NCBI GenBank assembly: GCA_024710825.1
Contig: JANJUA010000059.1
Span: 1-18,405, forward strand
From: Solirubrobacteraceae bacterium
Lineage (GTDB): Bacteria; Actinomycetota; Thermoleophilia; Solirubrobacterales; Solirubrobacteraceae
Direction: 5' to 3'
DNA: 18,405 bases
Made by a program: the position numbers and the translations under genes. Each line of letters opens with the position of its first letter. Positions within the stretch are counted from its first letter, which is position 1. The notes beneath the pieces are model-generated. The model ran no database searches, was not told the origin of the DNA, and was given only the letters and a program-made list of their open reading frames with translations. Positions 1 to 7,472 of this stretch are shown here, in pieces.

Positions 1-107
1 CCCCTTCCCCCCCCCTCCCGGACCCAGCCACCGCGCTCGCGGCGCCTCGCGCCCCGCGGGCCGCCCCGCGCGCCGCCCTCGCCGCCCCGCCCCCCCCCCG
101 CCACCGC
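1..107. other. Extreme C-rich low-complexity window edge
   Basis: This stretch is almost only C and G on the plus strand, with repeated runs of C, including ten C in a row at about 90-99. It interrupts the C-terminus of the ROK kinase. It looks like a poor-quality contig end rather than biological sequence, but this cannot be settled from the window. Confidence 0.5.
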
Positions 108-998
108 CGGGGGACGGTCGTCGTTGAAGAGATGGGGGCGCATCGCGTCGAGCAGCCGCTCCGCGGCGGCGTCGCCGAAGCGCACGCCGAGCCCACCCCC
201 GAGGACGACCGCCTCGACGTCCAGCAGGTTCACCGCCGACGCGACCCCCGCGCCCAGCGCCTCGTACGCGCGGTCGAAGAGGTCCTTGGCGAGCTTGTCG
301 CCGTGGTGCAGCGCCCGCTCCCAGATCCCGGACGTCAGCCGGTCGCGGCCCCGCTCGCGCATGATCTTGAACAGGTGCGTGTGCTCGCCGTGGTCGTGGC
401 GCCGGCGCGCCTCGGCCTCCATCGCCTTGCGCCCCGCGTAGGCCTCCATGCAGCCGCGCCGGCCGCACGGACACAGCGCCCCGTTGCGCTTGACCACCAT
501 GTGGCCGATCTCGCCCGCGGCCCCACGGCCCTCCCACTCGCGGCCGTCGAGGATCAGCCCGCCGCCGACGCCGGTTCCCCAGAAGACGCCGAGCAGCGAC
601 GAGTACGGCCGCCCGGCGCCGATCTCGAACTCGGCGGCCGTGGCGACCGAGACGTCGTTGCCGATCGACACCTTCGTGCCGAGCGAGGCGCCGAGCAGGT
701 CTCCGACCGGCACCGCGTCCTGCCAGCTCGGCAGGTTGCCCGCCTGCGCCACGGTGCCGGCGCCCGCATCGACGTCGCCCGGGGAGCCGAGCCCGACGCC
801 CGCGAGCTCCGAGGTGGCCACGCCGGCCTGCTCGGCCGCCTCGCGCTGCGCATCCGCCAGGACGGCGATGACGTCCTCCGGGCCGCCCGTCGTGGGCGTG
901 GGGCGCCGGGCCTGCCCGACGACCCGGTGCTGCTCGTCGGCGACGATGGCCTGGACCTTCGTCCCGCCGAGATCGATGCCTCCCCTAAGCGCGGCCAT
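1..998 (-). CDS. ROK-family sugar kinase (glucokinase-like), 3' end corrupted or cut by window edge
   Basis: Likely an ATP-dependent sugar kinase of the ROK family, acting in the cytoplasm on glucose or a related hexose. The frame runs from the ATG at 998 to the window edge without a stop. Visible motifs are the phosphate-binding DLGGTK (residues 9-14), the catalytic GND (113-115), GEIGH (162-166) and the complete ROK zinc motif CPCGRRGCME (176-185). Family similarity is clear to about residue 297 (position ~108). After that the frame becomes Gly/Arg low-complexity, where about 20 residues with a GDLGGAIGA-like ending would be expected. The start overlaps the SDR stop by 14 bases, so the two genes are probably translationally coupled. 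Substrate cannot be read from sequence; ROK transcriptional repressors are excluded because there is no N-terminal HTH. Confidence 0.85.
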   Translation of the reverse strand, partial: MAALRGGIDLGGTKVQAIVADEQHRVVGQARRPTPTTGGPEDVIAVLADAQREAAEQAGVATSELAGVGLGSPGDVDAGAGTVAQAGNLPSWQDAVPVGDLLGASLGTKVSIGNDVSVATAAEFEIGAGRPYSSLLGVFWGTGVGGGLILDGREWEGRGAAGEIGHMVVKRNGALCPCGRRGCMEAYAGRKAMEAEARRRHDHGEHTHLFKIMRERGRDRLTSGIWERALHHGDKLAKDLFDRAYEALGAGVASAVNLLDVEAVVLGGGLGVRFGDAAAERLLDAMRPHLFNDDRPPAVAGGGRGGEGGARGGPRGARRRERGGWVREGGGR

Positions 999-1677
999 AG
1001 ACGGGGAGGTGGGCGCCGCTGGTGGGCGCCGCGTCGTCGGAGCACAGAAACCGGATCACGGCGGCGATCTCCTCTGGCTTGACCCAGGCGTCGTGGTCGC
1101 CGTCGGGGTTGGCGGCCCGGTTGCCGGGCGTGTCGATGATGCTGGGCAGGATCGCGTTCGCCCGGACGCCGTCCTTGCGGTACTCGGCGGAGAGGGCGTC
1201 GACGAAGGCGAGCACGGCCGCCTTGGAGGCGATGTAGCCGGCCGCGCCGGCGAACGGGCGGACCGCGGCGCGCGTGGATACGCAGACGATCGCGCCGGCG
1301 CCGCGCGAGAGCAGGTGCGGCAGCGCCGCGGCGGTCACCAGGTAGGTCGGGCGCAGGTTCAGGCGGAACTGGGCCTCGAACTCGTCGACCGGGGTCTCGT
1401 GCACACGGCCGCCCTCGGCGAAGCCGCCGACGAGGTTGACCACGGCGCCGAGCGGCGCGCCGGGCTGCGCCGTGGCGGCGGCGACGACGTCGGCGACCGA
1501 CTCCTCGTCGAACAGGTCGGCCTCCAGCAGCACGAGGCGGTCGTGGGGCGCGAGGCGGTCGACCTCCCCGGGGGAGACCCACGGCACGACGACGCGCCAG
1601 CCCTCGGCAAGGAATCCCTGCGTCACCGCCGAGCCGAGCCCGCCGGTGCCCCCGGTGACGATCGCGGTGCGATCCAT
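985..1677 (-). CDS. Short-chain dehydrogenase/reductase (SDR)
   Basis: A classical SDR of 230 residues, a cytoplasmic NAD(P)-dependent oxidoreductase of unknown substrate. It has the Rossmann motif TGGTGGLG (residues 8-15), the structural Asn in NLRP (N107), catalytic Ser134 in VCVSTRA and the YIASK pair Tyr148/Lys152. The length fits the family. The ATG at 1677 places MDRTAIVTGG at the usual distance from the nucleotide-binding motif. A TAGGTT element ends 9 bases before the ATG and no Shine-Dalgarno is present, which fits a leaderless start. The 3' end overlaps the ROK kinase start by 14 bases, so the two form an operon. The pairing could suggest sugar or polyol metabolism, but that is inference. 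Confidence 0.9.
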   Translation of the reverse strand: MDRTAIVTGGTGGLGSAVTQGFLAEGWRVVVPWVSPGEVDRLAPHDRLVLLEADLFDEESVADVVAAATAQPGAPLGAVVNLVGGFAEGGRVHETPVDEFEAQFRLNLRPTYLVTAAALPHLLSRGAGAIVCVSTRAAVRPFAGAAGYIASKAAVLAFVDALSAEYRKDGVRANAILPSIIDTPGNRAANPDGDHDAWVKPEEIAAVIRFLCSDDAAPTSGAHLPVYGRA

Positions 1678-1686
1678 GCAACGGGG

Positions 1687-1692
1687 AACCTA
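1687..1692 (-). promoter_or_regulatory. Putative -10 element of the SDR gene
   Basis: TAGGTT on the minus strand, with 9 bases between it and the ATG at 1677. Fits the TANNNT pattern seen before most first genes here. No clear -35 was found. Confidence 0.5.
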
Positions 1693-1723
1693 CCCCCATG
1701 GCGGATTCGTCCGCGCGCACGTC

Positions 1724-1729
1724 TACGTT
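1724..1729 (+). promoter_or_regulatory. Putative -10 element of the OB/HD hydrolase gene
   Basis: TACGTT with 6 bases to the ATG at 1736, so transcription would begin at or very near the A of the start codon. It decides the start at 1736 over an in-frame ATG at 1676. Confidence 0.5.
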
Positions 1730-1735
1730 CCCGGC

Positions 1736-2704
1736 ATGCTCGTATGTGAGCTGTCCGACGGCTGCGAGATCGACCAGGTGCTCCTCGTGCGGGAGGTCGA
1801 GTCCTGCCACAAGCGCGACGGCGGCGAGTTCCTCAGACTGGGACTCGGCGACCGCACGGGCGTCATGGCCGCCACGATCTGGGACGGCGTGGCGGAGCTG
1901 CGCCGGCACATCCGCCGCGGGCAGCCGGTGCGCGTGATCGGGCGCTGCGACGGCGGCGAGATCACGGTCCGCGCCCTGCGTGCGCCGGCGGAGGGCAGCT
2001 TCGACCCCGCGGACCTGCTCGCCGGCCCGCCGCGGCCCGCGGAGGCGATGGAGTCCGAGCTGCGCGAGCTCGTCGCCACGGTGCGCAACCCGCATCTGGG
2101 CGCTCTGCTCGACGCCATCGTGGGCCCCCACGCGCCGACCTGGCCCGCGTTCCGCGACGCGCCCGCGGCCAAGCTCTACCACCAGGCCTACGCGCACGGG
2201 CTGCTCGAGCACTCGCTGACGGTCGGCCAGGCGGTCCACGCCATGAGCGCGACGTTCCCCGGCATCGACCACGACGTCGCGGTGACGGGCGCGATCCTGC
2301 ACGACGTCGGCAAGCTCGAGGCGTACGCCAGCGACGGGCTGCGCATCGAGATGACCGACGCGGGACGGCTCCAGGGCGAGATCGTCCTCGGCTACACCCG
2401 CGTCCGCCGGGCGATCGAGGCGATCGAGGGCTTCCCGGCCGAGCGCGCCGAGGCGGTCCTGCACGTGATCCTCAGCCACCACGGATCGCTTCAACACGGC
2501 TCCCCGGTCGTCCCCTGCACGCGCGAGGCCACGCTCGTGCACTTCGTCGACAACCTCGGCGGCCGGCTGGGCGCCTTCGACCGGCTCGAGAAGGAGCTGC
2601 CCGAGGGCGAGCGCTGGAGCGCCTACGATCGCGCGCTCGGCTCCGGCGCCTACTTCGCCGCCGGCCGCGCGTCCGGCTCGGCGCCCGCCGCAGCCGCCGC
2701 CTGA
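1736..2704 (+). CDS. YhaM-like OB-fold/HD-domain hydrolase (putative 3'-5' exoribonuclease)
   Basis: 322 residues. The N-terminal ~85 residues are an OB-fold-like nucleic-acid-binding region (LVREVESCHKRDGGEFLRL, then TGVMAATIWD and GQPVRVIGR). The C-terminal part is an HD phosphohydrolase domain, with His154/His159 in AHGLLEHS, the HD pair His189-Asp190 in ILHDVGK, His248/His249 in LSHHG and Asp272 in VDN. This order and spacing match the YhaM/CBF1 exoribonuclease family, which trims RNA or single-stranded DNA from the 3' end using divalent metal. Start 1736 is chosen because a -10 element sits directly before it; the ATG at 1676 would add a tail with no family counterpart. It is divergent from the SDR gene and runs ahead of the MFS gene. 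The Ala-rich C-terminal tail is unremarkable. Confidence 0.85.
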   Translation: MLVCELSDGCEIDQVLLVREVESCHKRDGGEFLRLGLGDRTGVMAATIWDGVAELRRHIRRGQPVRVIGRCDGGEITVRALRAPAEGSFDPADLLAGPPRPAEAMESELRELVATVRNPHLGALLDAIVGPHAPTWPAFRDAPAAKLYHQAYAHGLLEHSLTVGQAVHAMSATFPGIDHDVAVTGAILHDVGKLEAYASDGLRIEMTDAGRLQGEIVLGYTRVRRAIEAIEGFPAERAEAVLHVILSHHGSLQHGSPVVPCTREATLVHFVDNLGGRLGAFDRLEKELPEGERWSAYDRALGSGAYFAAGRASGSAPAAAAA

Positions 2705-2788
2705 TCCGGCCGAAGGTCGTGCGCGCCTTCCGCGCCGACCCGTGCTCGCACCCTTGCCCGCCGCAGGCGACGTCCGGATCCTTGCGCC

Positions 2789-4192
2789 ATGCGCACGAGC
2801 TTCCTCGCCCCGCTCGCGCTCGCGCAGTTCATCTGCAGCTTCGCGGGATCGAACATGAACGTGATGATCAACGACATCACGGAGGACCTGGACACGACCG
2901 TCCAGGGGGTGCAGGCGACGATCACGCTGTTCCTCGTCGTGATGGCGGTTCTGATGATCCCGTGCAGCAAGCTGACCGACCGCTGGGGCCGCAAGCGATG
3001 CTTCACCGCGGGGCTCGTGCTGTACGGGATCGGCGCGCTCGTCAGCGCGATCGCGCCCGGCCTCGGCGTGCTCATGGTCGGCAACTCGATCCTCGAGGGC
3101 GTGGGCACCGCCCTGCTGATCCCGCCGGTCTACATCCTGACCACCCTGCACTTCACCGACCTCGCGTCACGGGCCCGGGCGTTCGGGCTCATCAGCGGGA
3201 TGGGCGGCGTCGGCGCGGCGGCGGGACCCCTGATCGGCGGGGTCATCACCAGCGCGATCAGCTGGCGCGCGGCGTTCGTCTTCCAGGCGCTGGTCATCGC
3301 CGCCATCGTCCTGCTCAGCCGGCGCGCGGTCGAGGATCCCCTGCCGGCCGATCCGGAGCGCCCGTTCGACGCCGCCGGCGCGGTGCTGTCGGCGATCGGG
3401 ATGCTACTCATGGTGTTCGGCATCCTCCAGGCGGACAGCGACGGCGCGCTGATGGTCGCGCTGCTGGCCGCCGGCGCCGCGTCCCTGGCCTGGTTCTTCC
3501 TCCACTGCCGCCGCCGGGAGCGCGCGGGCCGAGAGCCGCTGCTCTCGCTCGCGCTGTTCCGCAACCGCACCTCGAACCTGGCGCTCGTCACCCAGAACCT
3601 GCAGTGGCTGCTGCTGATGGGCGTCTCGTTCGTCGTCGCCGTGTTCCTCCAGACGGTCCGCGGCTACAACGCGGTCGAGACCGGGGTCATCTTCACCGCG
3701 GCGACCGCCGGGGTGCTGATCTCCTCGCTGGCCGCCCAGCGCCTCGCCGAGCGCCGCTCCCAGCGGGGCCTCATCATGGCCGGCTTCGCGATCGTCGCGG
3801 TGGGCATCGCGACGCTGCTCGCGCTGGTCGGCGCGTCGTCACGCGTGGTCGCCTGCGCGCCCGGCCTGTTCCTGATCGGGACGGGCCTGGGCGTGATGCT
3901 CACGCCGTCGGTGAACGTCGTGCAATCCAGCTTCCCGGAGGAGCGCCAGGGCGAGATCTCCGGGCTCTCGCGCAGCGTGTCGAACCTCGGGTCCTCGTTC
4001 GGCACCGCGATCGCCGGGACGATCCTCGTGTCCGACCTCGCCTCCGGCAACGACACCTACGTGCTCGCGATGATCGTCCTCGCCGCGGTCGCCCTCGTGG
4101 GGCTGGCCACCGCGTTCCGCCTGCCGCGCGAGGCGATGCCCGGCGCGTCGCCCGATCTCGCCGCCGACCAGGCCCGGCTGGCCGCCGGGTGA
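2789..4192 (+). CDS. MFS transporter, DHA2 (EmrB/QacA-like) drug exporter
   Basis: A 467-residue inner-membrane protein with many hydrophobic segments, consistent with the 14-helix DHA2 subfamily of proton-driven drug exporters. Motif A is KLTDRWGRKR (residues 61-70, between helices 2 and 3), and the exporter motif C is GMGGVGAAAGPLIGG (137-151). Another typical segment is GLGVMLTPSVNVVQSS in the second half. The start at 2789 places a hydrophobic first helix (FLAPLALAQFICSF) immediately after it. No Shine-Dalgarno and no TANNNT is visible just upstream, unlike its neighbours, so it may be read from the preceding gene 84 bases away. It ends 3 bases before the convergent response regulator. 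The substrate is unknown. Confidence 0.88.
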   Translation: MRTSFLAPLALAQFICSFAGSNMNVMINDITEDLDTTVQGVQATITLFLVVMAVLMIPCSKLTDRWGRKRCFTAGLVLYGIGALVSAIAPGLGVLMVGNSILEGVGTALLIPPVYILTTLHFTDLASRARAFGLISGMGGVGAAAGPLIGGVITSAISWRAAFVFQALVIAAIVLLSRRAVEDPLPADPERPFDAAGAVLSAIGMLLMVFGILQADSDGALMVALLAAGAASLAWFFLHCRRRERAGREPLLSLALFRNRTSNLALVTQNLQWLLLMGVSFVVAVFLQTVRGYNAVETGVIFTAATAGVLISSLAAQRLAERRSQRGLIMAGFAIVAVGIATLLALVGASSRVVACAPGLFLIGTGLGVMLTPSVNVVQSSFPEERQGEISGLSRSVSNLGSSFGTAIAGTILVSDLASGNDTYVLAMIVLAAVALVGLATAFRLPREAMPGASPDLAADQARLAAG

Positions 4193-4195
4193 GCC

Positions 4196-4834
4196 TCAAC
4201 GCTCCGAGCGCGGGTCCAGAGCGATCTCGCCGCGCTCCAGAGCGATGGCGATGGCGTTGACGCGGTTGCGCGCCTGGAGCTTGCGGATCGCGTTGCGGAC
4301 GTGGGTGCGGACGGTCTCGACCGACACGCCCAGCTGCGCGCCGACGCCGTCGGCGGTCAGCCCCTCGGCCATGAGGTGCATGACCTGGCGCTCGCGCGGC
4401 GACAGCTGGGGCACCCGCGCGGCCGACCGGGCCGACCGCAGCACCCGATCGAGGCGCGGGTCCACGTACGTCCCGCCCGCCGCCACCCGCTCGATCGCGG
4501 CGGCGAGCTCCCGCGTGGACCCCGCCTTCAACGCGTAGCCGCAGGCGCCCGACTCCAGGCCCGCGTAGAGCAGCTCGGCGTCGGTCTCGCCCGTGTAGAG
4601 CACGATCCGCAGCTCCGGGCGGAGCTCGAGCAGTCGGCGCGTCAGGTCGACTCCCGACCCGTCCGGCAGCCCGGTGTCGACCAGCGCCACGTCCGGCCGG
4701 GCATGCTCGACGAGGTCCAGGGCGGCGGCGGCGTTGCCGGCCGTCCCGACCACCTCGAGCGCGCCGCCTGCGAGCAGGCGCTCCAGACCCTCGCGGAGGG
4801 CCTCGTGGTCGTCGACGATCGCCAGGCGCGTCAC
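4196..4834 (-). CDS. LuxR/NarL-type response regulator (orphan)
   Basis: A 212-residue two-domain regulator. The receiver domain (about 1-120) has acidic Asp8/Asp9, phospho-acceptor Asp53 (in VDTGLPDG), Thr81 and Lys103, so phosphorylation residues are intact. A LuxR-type HTH follows (about 144-205: LSPRERQVMHLMAEGLTADG, then VSVETVRTHVRNAIRKL). It is a cytoplasmic DNA-binding activator or repressor. No histidine kinase lies nearby, so its signal is unknown. The GTG start at 4834 puts the receiver's first beta strand at residue 3, and a TATCGT element ends 9 bases upstream. It is divergent from the pafBC-like gene with only 78 bases between starts, so the two may share regulation. Confidence 0.9.
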   Translation of the reverse strand: MTRLAIVDDHEALREGLERLLAGGALEVVGTAGNAAAALDLVEHARPDVALVDTGLPDGSGVDLTRRLLELRPELRIVLYTGETDAELLYAGLESGACGYALKAGSTRELAAAIERVAAGGTYVDPRLDRVLRSARSAARVPQLSPRERQVMHLMAEGLTADGVGAQLGVSVETVRTHVRNAIRKLQARNRVNAIAIALERGEIALDPRSER

Positions 4835-4843
4835 GGAGGCGCG

Positions 4844-4849
4844 ACGATA
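4844..4849 (-). promoter_or_regulatory. Putative -10 element of the response regulator gene
   Basis: TATCGT on the minus strand, 9 bases before the GTG at 4834. The same hexamer serves the divergent gene at 4897-4902. Confidence 0.5.
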
Positions 4850-4896
4850 CCCGGAAACTGCGCGGAGATCGTTGGGCGCTCGGACGCCGAGGGGCC

Positions 4897-4902
4897 TATC
4901 GT
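4897..4902 (+). promoter_or_regulatory. Putative -10 element of the pafBC-like gene
   Basis: TATCGT with 10 bases to the ATG at 4913. No convincing -35; a TTGGGC lies 19 bases upstream. No Shine-Dalgarno lies between it and the ATG. Confidence 0.5.
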
Positions 4903-4912
4903 TCTCCTGTCT

Positions 4913-6967
4913 ATGGCGAAGGACACCGAGAAGCTGATCCGTCAGCTCTCCCTCATCTCATACCTCATGGCGGAGCGGCGTCCGGTCACCGCGACGGAGA
5001 TCCGTCGGGACGTCGAGGGCTACAGCGGGATGAACGAGGACGCCTTCGCCCGGCGCTTCTACGCCGACCGTGCCGAGCTGGATTCGCTCGGCATCGCGCT
5101 GACCGTCGACAAGCCCGCCGACGGGATCGCCGAGCAGGAGAACTACTCGCTGCGGCCCGAGAACTTCCACCTGCCCGCGATCGCCTTCTCCGACGGCGAG
5201 CTGGCGGCACTGCAGACCGCGCTCTCGCTGCTCGACGGCGAGTTCGCCTACGCCGAGCCGCTGCGGCTCGCGCTCCAGCAGATCTCCTGGGGGCGCCCGA
5301 GCCCGCTGCGCGCCCCGGACCAGAGCGGCGTCGCGCTGGGCATGACGGCGAGCGCGGGCGGCCACGAGCTCTCACAGCGCCTGGCGAAGATCGAGACGGC
5401 GATCTTCCGCCACAAGACCGTCGTCTTCGACTACTACACGATGCAGCGCGACGAGGTCGGCCGCCGCAAGGTCGACCCGTACCACCTGCTCTTCCAGGGC
5501 GGGCAGTTCTACCTCCTGGGCCGCTCGCACGAGCGCGACGCCATCCGGGTGTTCCGGCTGTCGCGCATCCGTGGGAAGGTCGCCTACGCGACGAAGGCCG
5601 AGCACGACTTCAAGCGCCCCGCGGACTTCGACCCGCGGCCCTACGCCAACCGCGCCGTCTGGCAGTTCGGCGACGTCGAGGGCACCGCCGAGGTGTGGGT
5701 CTCCGAGCGGATCGCCTGGCAGGTCGAGCGCCACTTCGGGCGCTTCGGCTCCACCCGCCCCGCCGAGGACGGCGCGATCGTCCTCTGCACCGACTACGCG
5801 GTCTCGCGACTGGTGGCCGCCTGGGTGCTCGGGCTCGGCGAGCACGCGCGGGTGCTCGGTCCGCCGGAGCTCGCCGACGAGGTCGCCCGTCGCGCCGCGC
5901 TCGTCGCCGAGCGCCACGAGGGGTCGTTCGAGACGGCCGCGCCGGTGCGGCGCCCGGCGCCCGGCGCGCTGGAGGGCGACGACGGCGGCTCGAGCCGCCG
6001 CGAGGCCGCGATCCGCCCCGAGCGCTTCGCCCGCCTGGTCACGCTCGCCTCCGTGCTGATCGAGGCGGGCCGCGCCGGCCGCCGGCTGCCCAAGGACGAC
6101 GTCGCGGAGCTGCTCCAGGTCTCCGATGCGGAGCTGCGCGAGGACATCAACGTCCTCAACGTCGTCAACTTCGGCGGTGGCTCTTACGTGCTCTACGCCG
6201 AGCTGCTCGACAACGGCGAGATCGAGGTCGATCCCGAGCCGTACTCCGACAACTTCGCGCGCCCCGCCCGGCTGCTGCCGGTCGAGGCCAAGGCGCTCGT
6301 CGCGGCCATCGACCTCATCGGCGAGCACATCCCCGAGGGCTCGCTGGGCTCCGCGCGCGAGAAGATCGTCGCCGCGCTCGGCGAGGACCCGACCGAGACG
6401 GGCCTCCAGATCGCGACCGGGGGCGGCGACGACTCGGAGGTCGCCGCGGTCGTCTCGCGGGCGATCGCCGGCCGGCGCCTGCTCGCGCTCGAGTACTACA
6501 AGGCGAACGAGGACGAGTTCTCGCGCCGCACCGTCGAGCCGTACGCGCTGACGAACGGGCGCGAGGGCTGGTACGTCGCCTCCTACGACCCGACCGCGGA
6601 GGGCATGCGCCACTTCCGGCTCGACCGCGTCAAGCAGGCGGAGGTGCTGGACGCCACCTACGAGCCGCGCCCGGAGGTCGACCCCGCCGCCGAGGTCGAG
6701 GGCTGGCTGCGCACCGGCGAGGTGCCGGCGTCGCGCTCCGCTCGTGTGTGGATGGCACCCGAGCGCGCCCGCTGGGCGCGCGAGGAGCATCGGGTCGCCG
6801 AAGAGCTCGCCGACGGCGCGCTCGTCGTCGAGCTGAGCTTCGCCGGGACCGACTGGCTCGTGCGCGAGGTGCTCAAGGAGGCTGGCGACGCGGTCGTGCT
6901 CGAGCCCGAAGACGCGCGCGAGGCCGTGCGCGCCGCGGTGTCGCGGCTCGCGCCGTCCCTGCGCTGA
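4913..6967 (+). CDS. pafBC: Fused PafB-PafC-like WYL-domain transcription regulator
   Basis: 684 residues formed by two consecutive HTH-WYL modules. The first half has a PafB-like winged helix (residues 1-65, including EIRRDVEGYSG and FYADRAELDSLGI), a WYL domain (about 165-225, with VDPYHLLFQGGQFYLLGRS and VFRLSRI) and a C-terminal extension to ~340. A charged, Gly/Pro-rich linker (345-368) follows. The second half has a PafC-like HTH (370-450, LPKDDVAELLQVSDAELRED), a second WYL domain (520-575, VEPYALTNGREGWYVASYDP and HFRLDRV) and a C-terminal extension. In mycobacteria PafB and PafC form a heterodimer that activates the LexA-independent DNA-damage response; natural fusions are known in other actinobacteria. 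No proteasome genes (pafA, prc) are adjacent. The ATG at 4913 matches the usual N-terminus of PafB. Confidence 0.85.
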   Translation: MAKDTEKLIRQLSLISYLMAERRPVTATEIRRDVEGYSGMNEDAFARRFYADRAELDSLGIALTVDKPADGIAEQENYSLRPENFHLPAIAFSDGELAALQTALSLLDGEFAYAEPLRLALQQISWGRPSPLRAPDQSGVALGMTASAGGHELSQRLAKIETAIFRHKTVVFDYYTMQRDEVGRRKVDPYHLLFQGGQFYLLGRSHERDAIRVFRLSRIRGKVAYATKAEHDFKRPADFDPRPYANRAVWQFGDVEGTAEVWVSERIAWQVERHFGRFGSTRPAEDGAIVLCTDYAVSRLVAAWVLGLGEHARVLGPPELADEVARRAALVAERHEGSFETAAPVRRPAPGALEGDDGGSSRREAAIRPERFARLVTLASVLIEAGRAGRRLPKDDVAELLQVSDAELREDINVLNVVNFGGGSYVLYAELLDNGEIEVDPEPYSDNFARPARLLPVEAKALVAAIDLIGEHIPEGSLGSAREKIVAALGEDPTETGLQIATGGGDDSEVAAVVSRAIAGRRLLALEYYKANEDEFSRRTVEPYALTNGREGWYVASYDPTAEGMRHFRLDRVKQAEVLDATYEPRPEVDPAAEVEGWLRTGEVPASRSARVWMAPERARWAREEHRVAEELADGALVVELSFAGTDWLVREVLKEAGDAVVLEPEDAREAVRAAVSRLAPSLR

Positions 6968-6993
6968 GGATCGTCGGGTGGTAATCGAACCAC

Positions 6994-6999
6994 TAGCCT
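6994..6999 (+). promoter_or_regulatory. Putative -10 element of the PPOX-rml operon
   Basis: TAGCCT with 11 bases to the ATG at 7011. It lies in the 43-base gap after the pafBC-like gene, so the operon probably has its own leaderless promoter. It also argues against the upstream in-frame ATG at 6978. Confidence 0.45.
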
Positions 7000-7010
7000 C
7001 CCGGGCTGCC

Positions 7011-7472
7011 ATGAGCCGCCGCGACCAGATCCGCATGTCCGACGACGAGGTGCGCGCCTTCCTCGACGAGCAGCGCACGGTCACCTGCGCCACCAACGGC
7101 CTGCGCGGGTGGCCGCACCTGATGCCGCTCTGGTACGTGCGCCGCGACGACGAGCTGTGGGCGTGGACGTACGCCAAGTCGCAGAAGGCCCGCAACCTCG
7201 AGCGCGACGCGCGCGCGACCCTCCAGGTCGAGGCGGGCACCGAGTACCACCTGCTGCGCGGCGTCATGTTCGAGACGGACGTGGAGATCGTGCGCGACGG
7301 CACCGCTGTCGAAGCGCTCGGCGCGGAGCTCTTCACCCGTTACGGCGGCGGGTCGATCGACGACGCCACCCGGGCGATGGTCGCCGCGCAGGCGCCCAAG
7401 CGCATCGGCCTGCGCTTCGTCGAGCGCTCGCGCGTGAGCTGGGACCACCGCAAGCTCGGAGGGACGTACTAG
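7011..7472 (+). CDS. PPOX-class flavin/F420-binding split-barrel protein
   Basis: 153 residues resembling the pyridoxamine 5'-phosphate oxidase-like split-barrel family. Typical features are the N-terminal helix MSDDEVRAFLDEQ, the strand TVTCATNGLRGWPHLMPLWY, the WAWTYAKSQKARNLERDARA segment and the VEAGTEYHLLRGVMFE strand. Such proteins bind FMN or coenzyme F420 and reduce or oxidise small molecules; which cofactor applies here cannot be told. The start at 7011 is preferred over an ATG at 6978 because the -10 element lies between the two. Its TAG stop directly abuts the rmlA ATG, so it is the first gene of the rml operon, although a role in rhamnose synthesis is not expected from the family. 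Confidence 0.8.
   Translation: MSRRDQIRMSDDEVRAFLDEQRTVTCATNGLRGWPHLMPLWYVRRDDELWAWTYAKSQKARNLERDARATLQVEAGTEYHLLRGVMFETDVEIVRDGTAVEALGAELFTRYGGGSIDDATRAMVAAQAPKRIGLRFVERSRVSWDHRKLGGTY
7458..7463 (+). promoter_or_regulatory. Ribosome binding site of rmlA
   Basis: GGAGGG 9 bases before the rmlA ATG, inside the end of the PPOX gene. It marks rmlA as translated from inside an operon, in contrast to the leaderless first genes. Confidence 0.6.

Noticed and set aside
2705..2788. GAAGG...CCTTC hairpin between the OB/HD gene and the MFS gene
   Set aside because: Only five pairs, a large loop and no T run, so not supported as an intrinsic terminator.
554..3151. Very long open frame on the minus strand (865 codons)
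   Set aside because: It runs antisense or out of frame through the ROK, SDR and OB/HD genes and the MFS start. Its translation is Arg/Ala/Asp low-complexity with no motif; long stop-free shadows are expected at this GC content.
4835..4912. PafBC-type (TTGTC...N8...TANNNT) promoter in front of the pafBC-like gene
   Set aside because: The -10-like TATCGT is present but no TTGTC-like element lies at the required distance, so autoregulation by that motif is not supported.
5372..7336. 654-codon minus-strand frame opposite the pafBC-like gene
   Set aside because: Shadow of the plus-strand WYL gene, with no recognisable domain. The plus frame has clear HTH and WYL domains.
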